Below, piece by piece: positions 1-6,500 of a DNA stretch of 8,902 bases. The position numbers and the translations under genes are program-made. The DNA lies in NCBI GenBank assembly GCA_964344495.1, contig CAYFNI010000091.1:1-8902 (forward strand). The letters are read 5' to 3'. The notes below the pieces were generated by a model. That model saw only the letters and a list, made by a program, of their open reading frames with translations. It had not been told where the DNA came from and did no database searches. The stretch's first letter is position 1. Each line of letters opens with the position of its first letter. This DNA comes from UBA6136 sp964344495 (GTDB lineage: Bacteria > Pseudomonadota > Gammaproteobacteria > Methylococcales > Methylococcaceae).

Positions 1-54
1 AGCAGCGGTCTCCAAAACCGCAGGTTGGGGGTTCGAGACCCTCCTGGCCTGCCA
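1..54 (+). tRNA. tRNA-Trp (anticodon CCA), 5' end outside window
   Basis: This is the 3' part of elongator tRNA-Trp, which decodes UGG. Seen directly: the anticodon stem pairs 5-9 with 17-21 around the loop ctccaaa, with anticodon CCA at 12-14. The variable loop is 22-26. The T stem pairs 27-31 with 39-43, with one G-U pair, around a TTCGAGA loop. The 3' acceptor strand is 44-50, the discriminator base is G at 51, and an encoded CCA lies at 52-54. G73 and the CCA anticodon are known bacterial tryptophanyl-tRNA synthetase identity elements. The 5' acceptor strand and most of the D arm (about 22 nt) lie left of the window. Only 40 nt separate it from secE and no terminator is visible, so it is probably co-transcribed with a neighbour; the tufB-trpT-secE order is known in other Gammaproteobacteria such as Pseudomonas. 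Confidence 0.95.
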
Positions 55-94
55 CTTTTCCCTCAGTCACATCTAATACAGCAAGGATCACCCA

Positions 95-472
95 ATGAGT
101 GCAAGGGTAGACTCGTCCACGTCAGGCGTAGATATATTCAAGCTTGTGGTGGCCATCGCTGTGCTGTTGGCTGGCATCATCGGCTTCTATTTTTACGCCG
201 AAAAAGCGCTGGCCTACCGCGTCATCGGTGTATTGCTTTCGGTTGGTCTGTCGGCCGGGCTCCTGTTGACCACGGCAATGGGCCGGTTATTCGCCGGTTT
301 CCTCCATGATTCGCGGGTCGAAGTCCGAAAGATGGTCTGGCCTACGCGGCAGGAGACAACGCAATCCACGCTGATGGTTGTGGCGCTGGTCATACTGGTT
401 GGATTGATTCTCTGGACCTTGGATGCGGCCTTGTTCTGGGGTGTCAGTCTGCTGACCGGCCAGGGGAAATAA
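95..472 (+). CDS. secE: Preprotein translocase subunit SecE
   Basis: SecE is the essential small subunit of the SecYEG protein-conducting channel in the inner membrane and clamps the two halves of SecY together. The protein is 125 aa, close to the 127 aa of E. coli SecE. Three hydrophobic segments are visible at about residues 15-35, 41-62 and 92-115. Most bacterial SecE proteins have one, and the three-segment form is typical of Gammaproteobacteria. Between segments 2 and 3 lies the family signature: an amphipathic stretch ending in EVRKMVWPTRQET (about 76-88). The ATG start is supported by AAGGA at 83-87, 7 nt upstream. The gene sits between tRNA-Trp and nusG, and its stop is only 4 nt from the nusG start, so the two are almost certainly co-transcribed. 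I see no convincing promoter in the 40-nt gap upstream. Confidence 0.97.
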   Translation: MSARVDSSTSGVDIFKLVVAIAVLLAGIIGFYFYAEKALAYRVIGVLLSVGLSAGLLLTTAMGRLFAGFLHDSRVEVRKMVWPTRQETTQSTLMVVALVILVGLILWTLDAALFWGVSLLTGQGK

Positions 473-476
473 GCCC

Positions 477-1010
477 ATGTCATTCCGATGGTATGTGGTT
501 CATGCCTATTCGAATTATGAGAATCAGGTAAAGCGGTCGCTGGAAGAGCGCATCAAACGCTCCGGTCTTGATGAATATTTTGGTCAAATTCTCGTGCCGA
601 CCGAAGAGGTGGTCGAGATGCGGTCAGGGCAGCAGCGTAAAAGCGAGCGCAAATTCTTCCCGGGATACGTGCTGGTCCAGATGGAGTTGAACGAAGAAAC
701 GTGGCATCTGGTCAAGGAAGTGCCGAGGGTGCTCGGGTTTATCGGTGGGACCTCCGACAGGCCGGCTCCTATTACCGACAAGGAAGCAGAATTAATCCTG
801 GGTCGCATGGAAGAGGGTTCGGTAAAGCCGAAGCCCAAGATTCTGTTCGAAGTGGGCGAAGTGGTCCGGGTGAACGAGGGGCCATTCAAAGACTTCAACG
901 GCGTGGTCGAGGAAGTCAATTATGAAAAAAGCCGCCTGAGGGTTTCGGTCCTGATATTCGGTCGATCGACTCCGGTGGAACTCGATTTTGGTCAGGTAGA
1001 GAAAGGCTGA
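477..1010 (+). CDS. nusG: Transcription termination/antitermination factor NusG
   Basis: NusG binds elongating RNA polymerase, suppresses pausing, and contacts Rho or ribosomal protein S10 through its C-terminal domain. The protein is 177 aa (E. coli 181). The N-terminal NGN domain runs from about residue 4 to 115, with the WYVVHAYS start and the conserved FFPGYVLVQM segment (60-69) near the polymerase-binding face. A linker rich in Lys and Pro follows (about 116-122). The KOW domain covers about 125-177 and contains GPFKDFNGVVEEVNYE (135-150) and the terminal FGRSTPVELDFGQVEK, all expected residues. The ATG is 4 nt after the secE stop. The purine-rich AGGGG at 462-466 inside the end of secE is the probable ribosome-binding site, about 10 nt upstream. 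The stop is TGA. This looks like a housekeeping NusG, not an RfaH-type paralogue. Confidence 0.98.
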   Translation: MSFRWYVVHAYSNYENQVKRSLEERIKRSGLDEYFGQILVPTEEVVEMRSGQQRKSERKFFPGYVLVQMELNEETWHLVKEVPRVLGFIGGTSDRPAPITDKEAELILGRMEEGSVKPKPKILFEVGEVVRVNEGPFKDFNGVVEEVNYEKSRLRVSVLIFGRSTPVELDFGQVEKG

Positions 1011-1037
1011 AGCCGTTCTTGGCTGATCACGACAAGC

Positions 1038-1097
1038 CCGCAGGTCTCTGCGGATGGTAAATACGGGGAGCCTTGATCGGCGTTTGACCCGCAGGAG
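1038..1097 (+). promoter_or_regulatory. rplKA leader with ribosomal protein L1-binding hairpin
   Basis: In E. coli and many bacteria L1 represses translation of rplK-rplA by binding an mRNA copy of its 23S rRNA site. Here cggg (1064-1067) pairs with cccg (1088-1091) and gcc (1070-1072) with ggc (1079-1081). They leave an asymmetric internal loop, GA (1068-1069) against GTTTGA (1082-1087), under a six-base loop. GGGGAGCC opposite GGC-GTTTGA-CCC resembles the L1 site in the 23S L1 stalk. A perfect 6-bp hairpin, ccgcag (1038-1043)/ctgcgg (1048-1053) with loop gtct, lies just upstream. The rplK Shine-Dalgarno AGGAG (1093-1097) starts 2 nt after the L1 helix, so L1 binding could block initiation. 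Base pairing is seen directly; L1 binding is inferred from the known system. No clear promoter is visible in the 92-nt spacer. Confidence 0.75.
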
Positions 1098-1102
1098 TAA
1101 AA

Positions 1103-1534
1103 ATGGCTAAAAAAATTACCGGCTACATCAAGCTGCAAGTAAAGGCTGGCGAAGCCAATCCCAGCCCACCCATCGGTCCGGCGCTCGGTCAGCGTGGCGT
1201 GAACATCATGGAGTTCTGTAAAGCTTTCAATGCGGCTACGCAGAATGTCGAGAAGGGGCTGCCCCTCCCTGTTGTGATCACGGTGTATGCGGACAAAAGC
1301 TTTACCTTCATCACCAAGACCCCCCCTGCCACTGTGCTGATCAAGAAGGCGATTGGGCTGGCCAAGGGCAGCAGCAATCCCAATACAACGAAAGTCGGCA
1401 AGATCAGCCGTGCACAGTTGCTGGATATCGCCAAGCAGAAGGAGCCTGATTTGACTGCCGCGGATGAAGAGGCAGCGATCAGGACGATTGCCGGCAGTGC
1501 CCGGAGCATGGGCTTGGATGTGGAGGGTATGTAA
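1103..1534 (+). CDS. rplK: 50S ribosomal protein L11 (uL11)
   Basis: L11 binds the GTPase-associated region of 23S rRNA at the base of the L7/L12 stalk. It takes part in factor binding and, in bacteria with RelA, in sensing uncharged tRNA. The protein is 143 aa (E. coli 142). The N-terminal domain has the proline-rich PSPPIGPALGQRGVNIMEF segment (20-38), the site bound by thiopeptide antibiotics together with rRNA. The C-terminal RNA-binding domain (about 70-143) ends in the family signature RTIAGSARSMGLDV (127-140). No key residue is missing. The ATG is supported by AGGAG at 1093-1097, 5 nt upstream. The stop codon TAA directly abuts the rplA ATG, suggesting translational coupling. Expression is probably feedback-controlled by L1 through the upstream leader. 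Confidence 0.98.
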   Translation: MAKKITGYIKLQVKAGEANPSPPIGPALGQRGVNIMEFCKAFNAATQNVEKGLPLPVVITVYADKSFTFITKTPPATVLIKKAIGLAKGSSNPNTTKVGKISRAQLLDIAKQKEPDLTAADEEAAIRTIAGSARSMGLDVEGM

Positions 1535-2230
1535 ATGGCCAAGTTGACCAAACGCGCAAAGCTCATTAATTCAAAGGTTGAAGCTGGTAAAGCTTATGCA
1601 GCTGAAGAAGCATTCGAGCTGTTGAAGTCCGTCTGCAGTACCAAGTTTGTGGAAGCGGTTGATGTGGCCGTGATTCTCGGCGTCGACCCCAGAAAATCCG
1701 ATCAGGCGGTTCGCGGGGCAACGGTTCTGCCAAATGGCACCGGAAAGTCAGCCCGCGTCGCGGTATTTGCGCAGGGCGTCAATGCTGATGCAGCGAGAGA
1801 GGCCGGCGCAGACATCGTCGGGATGGATGATCTGGCGGCCCAGGTAAAGGCTGGTGAAATGAATTTTGACGTAGTGATCGCCACCCCGGACGCCATGCGC
1901 GTCGTCGGGCAGCTGGGTCAGGTGCTGGGTCCGCGCGGCCTGATGCCGAACCCCAAGGTGGGTACGGTCACGGCCGACGTTGCAACGGCAGTCAAGAATG
2001 CCAAGGCCGGCCAGGTACGCTATCGCACCGATAAGAAGGGCATCATTCACTGCACCATCGGCAAGGTCAGTTTTGAGCCGTCGGCACTGAAGGAAAATCT
2101 TGAGGCCCTCCTGGCTGATTTGAGGAAGGCCAAGCCATCGACGTCCAAGGGTGTTTACCTGAAGAAGATCACGGTTTCCAGCACCATGGGGCCGGGGCTT
2201 ACTTTGGATCAAGGCAGTCTGGCGGCATAA
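1535..2230 (+). CDS. rplA: 50S ribosomal protein L1 (uL1), operon repressor
   Basis: L1 forms the mobile L1 stalk that escorts deacylated tRNA out of the E site; free L1 represses its own rplK-rplA mRNA. The protein is 231 aa (E. coli 234). The two-domain fold is recognisable. Domain I is formed by both termini, including the conserved LGVDPRKSDQAVRG (48-61) and the C-terminal SSTMGPGLTLD (215-225). The inserted domain II contains the signature VVGQLGQVLGPRGLMPNP (123-140), followed by KVGTVT. The ATG immediately follows the rplK TAA. Its Shine-Dalgarno GGAGGG (1522-1527) lies inside the end of rplK with 7-nt spacing, a tightly coupled arrangement that fits regulation of both genes from one L1 site. 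Nothing in the sequence looks truncated or altered. Confidence 0.98.
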   Translation: MAKLTKRAKLINSKVEAGKAYAAEEAFELLKSVCSTKFVEAVDVAVILGVDPRKSDQAVRGATVLPNGTGKSARVAVFAQGVNADAAREAGADIVGMDDLAAQVKAGEMNFDVVIATPDAMRVVGQLGQVLGPRGLMPNPKVGTVTADVATAVKNAKAGQVRYRTDKKGIIHCTIGKVSFEPSALKENLEALLADLRKAKPSTSKGVYLKKITVSSTMGPGLTLDQGSLAA

Positions 2231-2239
2231 AGACTTTGG

Positions 2240-2427
2240 GTTGCCAGCTGTAGGCTGGCGACCGTCAAAGACCGCAGGTGCACTAGGTGCTTAATGAATG
2301 CCTGCGCAGACGGTGCACTTGAGTCGGATTCCGACGAAAGGAGCCGTGTAATCACGTTCGCCGACCGGGCGAGCGTTGTTATGGCTCTGAATGGTTCAAC
2401 CCTATTCAGATTTATTGGAGAAATAGT
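2240..2427 (+). promoter_or_regulatory. L10 leader: autoregulatory mRNA element of rplJL
   Basis: The 197-nt gap between rplA and rplJ holds the conserved L10 leader, which in E. coli binds the L10-(L7/L12) complex and represses translation. Seen directly: gccagc (2243-2248)/gctggc (2254-2259) forms a 6-bp hairpin. accgtc (2261-2266) pairs with gacggt (2309-2314), and cgcagg (2273-2278) with cctgcg (2301-2306). The two helices flank an asymmetric loop, AAAGAC against CA, and enclose a distal arm containing CTTAAT. CAAAGACCGCAGG and CCTGCGCAGACGGTG match the near-invariant core of this RNA family as I remember it. Further hairpins follow at 2323-2335, 2345-2356, 2358-2372 and 2386-2410; gagcc (2341-2345) can also pair with ggctc (2383-2387), excluding parts of these. 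The Shine-Dalgarno GGAG is at 2417-2420. Confidence 0.88.
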
Positions 2428-2955
2428 GTGGCACTGAGACTAGGTGACAAGGTTGCTGTCGTCGAAGAGGTTTCCGCTATTGCTGCAAAAGCGCACTCGG
2501 CAGTCGCCGCGGAATACCGTGGTCTGACTGTTGAGCAGCTGACTGCACTGCGTAAAACGGCGCGGTCGTCCGGCGTTTACCTGCGCGTGGTGAAGAACAC
2601 CCTGGCGCGGAGGGCGGTGGAAGGTACCGAGTTCGAATGTATGCGGGAAGGTCTGGTGGGCCCCCTGATCCTGGCGTTCTCGCTGGAAGATCCGGGTGCG
2701 GCCGGTCGCGTGGTGGCTGATTTCATCCGACAGAACGACAAACTGGTCGTGAAGCAGGTGGCAATCGGTGGCAAACAGTACGGACCTGCCGAGCTTGAGC
2801 GCTTGTCGAAACTGCCGACGAAGGATCAGGCAATTGCCATCCTGATGGGCACCATGAAGGCCCCGGTAGAGAAATTCGTTCGCACTCTGGCCGAGCCGCA
2901 TGCCAAGCTGGCTCGTACCATTGCAGCAATTCGTGATCAAAAACAGGCAGCGTAA
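2428..2955 (+). CDS. rplJ: 50S ribosomal protein L10 (uL10), stalk base
   Basis: L10 anchors the L7/L12 dimers to the ribosome beside L11 and acts as operon repressor with L7/L12. The protein is 175 aa, about 10 longer than E. coli L10 (165). The N-terminal rRNA-binding domain (about 1-130) has the expected RGLTVEQLTALRK (31-43), VYLRVVKNTLARRAVEGT (50-67) and VGPLILAFS (77-85). The C-terminal helix, where L7/L12 dimers dock, has two similar segments 11 residues apart: KFVRTLA (149-155) and KLARTIA (160-166). This suggests an extra dimer site. The start is GTG at 2428, chosen because GGAG (2417-2420) is 7 nt upstream and the MALRLGDK start matches the family. A nearby GTG at 2426 is out of frame. 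rplL follows after 41 nt. Confidence 0.97.
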   Translation: MALRLGDKVAVVEEVSAIAAKAHSAVAAEYRGLTVEQLTALRKTARSSGVYLRVVKNTLARRAVEGTEFECMREGLVGPLILAFSLEDPGAAGRVVADFIRQNDKLVVKQVAIGGKQYGPAELERLSKLPTKDQAIAILMGTMKAPVEKFVRTLAEPHAKLARTIAAIRDQKQAA

Positions 2956-2966
2956 GACCCCTTACG
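2951..2966 (+). other. Perfect hairpin spanning the rplJ stop codon
   Basis: cgtaag (2951-2956) pairs perfectly with cttacg (2961-2966) around the four-base loop accc. The rplJ TAA (2953-2955) lies inside the 5' arm. No T run follows, so it is not an intrinsic terminator. It sits 20 nt upstream of the rplL Shine-Dalgarno and could influence translational coupling or mRNA processing, but that is inference. Confidence 0.5.
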
Positions 2967-2996
2967 TTGCGAACACATCATTTTCGGAGAAATTCG

Positions 2997-3374
2997 ATGG
3001 CAGTATCAAAAGAAGACATTCTGGACGCTATCTCTAACATGTCGGTGATGGAGGTCGTTGACCTGATTTCCGCAATGGAAGAGAAGTTTGGCGTATCTGC
3101 AGCCGCTGCGGTGGCTGTTGCTCCGGCTGCCGCTGCGGGCGCTGCCGCTGCGGTGGAAGAAAAGACCGAGTTCGACGTTGTCATGACCGGCTTTGGCGAC
3201 AACAAGGTCAACGTGATCAAGGTCATCCGCGCAGTTACCGGTCTGGGCCTGAAGGAAGCCAAGGACATGGTTGAAGGCGTACCGGCGACCGTCAAGGAAG
3301 GCGTCAGCAAGGCTGAAGCCGAAGACGTCAAGAAGCAACTGGTAGAGGCCGGCGCAACGGTCGATATCAAGTAA
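2997..3374 (+). CDS. rplL: 50S ribosomal protein L7/L12 (bL12)
   Basis: L7/L12 is the multi-copy stalk protein that recruits and activates translational GTPases. The protein is 125 aa (E. coli 121). The N-terminal dimerisation and L10-binding helices cover about 4-33 (SKEDILDAISNMSVMEVVDL). An alanine-rich flexible hinge runs from about 34 to 53. The globular C-terminal domain, about 57-125, begins EFDVVMTGFGDNKVNVIK and includes the GTPase-contact helices with VIRAVTGLGLKEAKDMVE (76-93). The ATG at 2997 is preferred because GGAGA (2986-2990) is 6 nt upstream and MAVSKEDIL aligns with the family start. An in-frame TTG at 2967 would add ten residues with no family counterpart. It follows rplJ by 41 nt and precedes an attenuator-like hairpin. 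Confidence 0.98.
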   Translation: MAVSKEDILDAISNMSVMEVVDLISAMEEKFGVSAAAAVAVAPAAAAGAAAAVEEKTEFDVVMTGFGDNKVNVIKVIRAVTGLGLKEAKDMVEGVPATVKEGVSKAEAEDVKKQLVEAGATVDIK

Positions 3375-3408
3375 CTTTGTCTGCAACCGTAGACTAAAGT
3401 TGGCTACA

Positions 3409-3438
3409 AAGGCTGGCAGCTCAAGCTGCCGGCCTTTT
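3409..3438 (+). terminator. Intrinsic terminator-like attenuator between rplL and rpoB
   Basis: A 12-bp stem (3409-3420 with 3425-3436), containing one G-U pair, closes on the tetraloop tcaa and ends in TTTT (3435-3438), half of which is in the stem. The stem is strong but the free T tract is short, which fits partial rather than complete termination. In E. coli a partial terminator at the same place lowers rpoBC transcription relative to the ribosomal-protein genes, so the same role is inferred here. rpoB has no obvious promoter of its own downstream of it. Confidence 0.75.
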
Positions 3439-3590
3439 GGCGCTGTAACGGCATAAAAAGCCGTTGGCCGGCATTCCGTCCACTGGCCTCTGGTACCCCG
3501 GTGGGGGATGGCTGGCATAACGAATTCATCCGGCGCACAACGCCGCTGATTCTGTTTAACCTTGTTTGAACCGTCAGGTAAGGAATCATC
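3439..3590 (+). promoter_or_regulatory. rpoB 5' leader spacer with several small hairpins
   Basis: No gene is visible in this spacer. It contains a 6-bp hairpin aacggc (3447-3452)/gccgtt (3460-3465) with an A-rich loop. A cccc/gggg hairpin lies at 3496-3507, and a 5-bp hairpin cggcg (3531-3535)/cgccg (3541-3545) with loop cacaa. The rpoB Shine-Dalgarno AAGGA lies at 3580-3584. In E. coli this region holds an RNase III processing site, but I could not build the long duplex such a site needs. I saw no good sigma-70 promoter. Confidence 0.4.
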
Positions 3591-6500
3591 ATGGTTTATT
3601 CTTTCACTGAAAAGAAACGCATCCGTAAAAGTTTTGGCCAGCGTCGGGATGTTCTCGACGTTCCCTACCTCCTGACGACTCAGGTCGATTCCTACAAACG
3701 GTTTCTTCAGTCTGGCGTGGTCCTGAATGACCGTGCCGACGAAGGCTTGCATGCCGCCCTCAAATCCGTCTTTCCGATCACCAGCCATTCTGGCCACGCG
3801 GTGCTCGAATACGTGGACTACTGGTTGGGTGAACCGACCTTCGACGTGAAGGAATGCCAGCAGCGAGGCGCCAACTATGCTGCGCCCCTGCGCGTCCTCG
3901 TGCAGCTGATCCTCTACGATCGTGAATCGCCCGCGTCTGCCAAGATCGTTAAAGAGGTGAAGCGTCAGGAAATCTACATGGGCGAGATTCCGCTCATGAC
4001 GGATACCGGTACCTTCGTCATCAACGGTACTGAACGCGTCATCGTTTCCCAGTTGCATCGTTCCCCGGGCGTGTTTTTCGACCATGACCGCGGCAAGACG
4101 CATTCTTCCGGAAAGCTGCTGTTCAACGCGCGCATCATCCCGTATCGCGGTTCGTGGCTGGATTTCGAGTTTGACCACAAGGATTGCGTCTACGTGCGTA
4201 TCGATCGTCGCCGCAAGCTGCCGGCCACGGTGTTGCTGCGCGCACTCGGATACGACAATGAACAAATCACTGATTTCTTCTTTGAAACCAATCGTTTCAA
4301 TATCAAGGGCGAGCAGATTCTGCTGGAGCTGATTCCGGATCGTCTGCGCGGCGATATCGCCAGCTTCGACATTTTTGTGGACGGCAAGGTGCTGGTGGAG
4401 AAAGGCCACCGGATTACGGCACGCCACATCCGCCAGCTCGAAAAAGCGGGCGTCAACGAACTGGAAGTGCACCGCGATTACCTGCAGGGCAAGATTCTTG
4501 CGCGCAACATCGTGTCCACCGATACCGGGGAGTTACTGGCCAAGGTCAATGACGAACTGAGCGATGACATGATCGGACGTCTGATCGAGGCGGGTGTCGG
4601 CACCATCGACACCTTGTTCGTGAATGACCTGGATCGGGGTCCCTATATTTCCAATGCCATGCGGATCGACTCGACCGAGACCCAGCTGGATGCGCTGGTC
4701 GAGATCTACCGCATGATGCGTCCCGGCGAGCCGCCGGCCAAGGAAGCGGCTCATGCCCTGTTCGAGAACCTGTTCTTCTCGGCGGATCGATACGATCTGT
4801 CGGCGGTCGGTCGGATGAAATTCAACCGCCGTCTGGGGCGCTCCGAGGTGACCGGCAGTGGCGTACTGACCAACGAGGACATCATTGATGTCCTGCGAGA
4901 GTTGATCAATATCCGTAACGGCCATGGCACGGTCGATGACATCGACCATCTGGGCAACCGTCGCGTGCGCTCTGTTGGCGAAATGGTCGAGAACCAGTTC
5001 CGCCTGGGTCTGGTGCGCGTCGAACGCGCGGTCAAGGAGCGCCTCTCGCTGGCCGACTCCGAAAACCTGATGCCGCAGGAAATCATCAACGCCAAGCCAG
5101 TGGCGGCATCGATCAAGGAATTCTTCGGCTCCAGCCAGCTGTCGCAGTTCATGGATCAGAACAATCCGCTGTCGGAAGTCACGCACAAGCGCCGTGTATC
5201 GGCCCTGGGCCCGGGCGGTCTGGCGCGTGAGCGGGCCGGGTTTGAGGTTCGTGACGTACACACCACCCACTATGGGCGCGTATGTCCGATCGAAACGCCT
5301 GAAGGCCCGAACATCGGTCTGATCAATTCGCTGTCGGTCTATGCCCGCACCAACCAGTACGGCTTCCTCGAGACGCCTTACCGCAAGGTGGTCGAGGGTC
5401 GCGTGACGGACGAAATCGAGTATCTGTCTGCCATCGAAGAGGGCAAGTATTTCATCGCCCAGGCCAGTGCCAAGGTGGATGCCCACGGCAAACTGGTCGA
5501 TGACCTGGTCTCCTGCCGTCATAAGGACGAGTTCACCCTCTCCAGCGCAGACCAGATCAACTTCATGGACGTATCGTCCAAGCAGATCGTATCGGTCGCG
5601 GCGTCGCTGATTCCGTTCCTTGAACATGATGACGCCAACCGCGCACTCATGGGATCAAACATGCAGCGGCAGGCGGTGCCGACACTGCGGACCGAAAAGC
5701 CGTTGGTTGGAACCGGCATGGAGCGCATCGTGGCGCGTGATTCGGGTGTGACCGTGGTGGCCAAGCGTGGCGGCACCATCGAGTTCCTTGATGCCAGCCG
5801 CATTGTGGTCCGGGTGAACGACGAAGAAACCGAAGCCGGCGTTCCGGGTGTCGACATCTACAACCTGACCAAATACACCCGCTCCAACCAGAACACCTGT
5901 ATCAACCAGAAACCGCTGGTCAAGCCGGGCGACAGGGTGGCCAAGGGCGATATCCTGGCCGATGGCCCATCGACCGACATGGGCGAACTGGCCCTGGGGC
6001 AGAACCTGCTGGTCGCGTTCATGCCTTGGAACGGCTACAACTTCGAAGACTCGATTCTGATTTCCGAGCGCGTGGTGCAGGAAGACCGTTTCACCACCAT
6101 CCACATCGAAGAAAAATCGTGTGTGGCCCGTGACACCAAGCTGGGGCCGGAAGAAATCACGGCCGACATTCCAAATGTCGGCGAGGCCGCACTGGCCAAG
6201 CTGGATGAGTCCGGCATCGTGTACATCGGTGCCGAGGTCAAGGCGGGTGACATTCTGGTCGGCAAGGTCACGCCCAAGGGTGAGACCCAGCTGACGCCGG
6301 AAGAAAAGCTGCTGCGCGCCATCTTCGGCGAAAAGGCTTCGGACGTGAAGGATACCTCCCTGCGCGTGCCGTCGGGGATGGACGGGACCGTCATCGATGT
6401 TCAGGTATTCACCCGCGATGGCGTCAAGAAAGATGAACGGGCCAAGCAGATCGAGCAGGCCGAGATCGAACGCGTCAAGAAAGACCTCAACGATCAGCTC

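Noticed and set aside
74..80. taataca as a -10 element for secE
   Set aside because: No acceptable -35 exists at the right distance; the position falls in the end of the tRNA.
2323..2335. gtcgg/ccgac hairpin as a terminator in the rplJ leader
   Set aside because: The stem is only 5 bp and is followed by gaaagg, with no T run.
2967..2996. Upstream TTG start extending rplL by ten codons
   Set aside because: The extension has no counterpart in L7/L12, while ATG at 2997 has a good Shine-Dalgarno and matches the family start.
3006..4472. 488-codon open frame on the minus strand, opposite rplL and the start of rpoB
   Set aside because: It overlaps two certain genes and an intergenic spacer, has no recognisable domain, and arises from the GC-rich codon bias of the sense strand.
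5121..5210. Possible rifampicin-resistance substitutions in rpoB
   Set aside because: The main resistance positions carry wild-type residues (Asp522, His532, Ser537 in this numbering).
4533..5627. 364-codon minus-strand open frame inside rpoB
   Set aside because: It is entirely antisense to highly conserved rpoB sequence, with no ribosome-binding site or family resemblance that I recognise.
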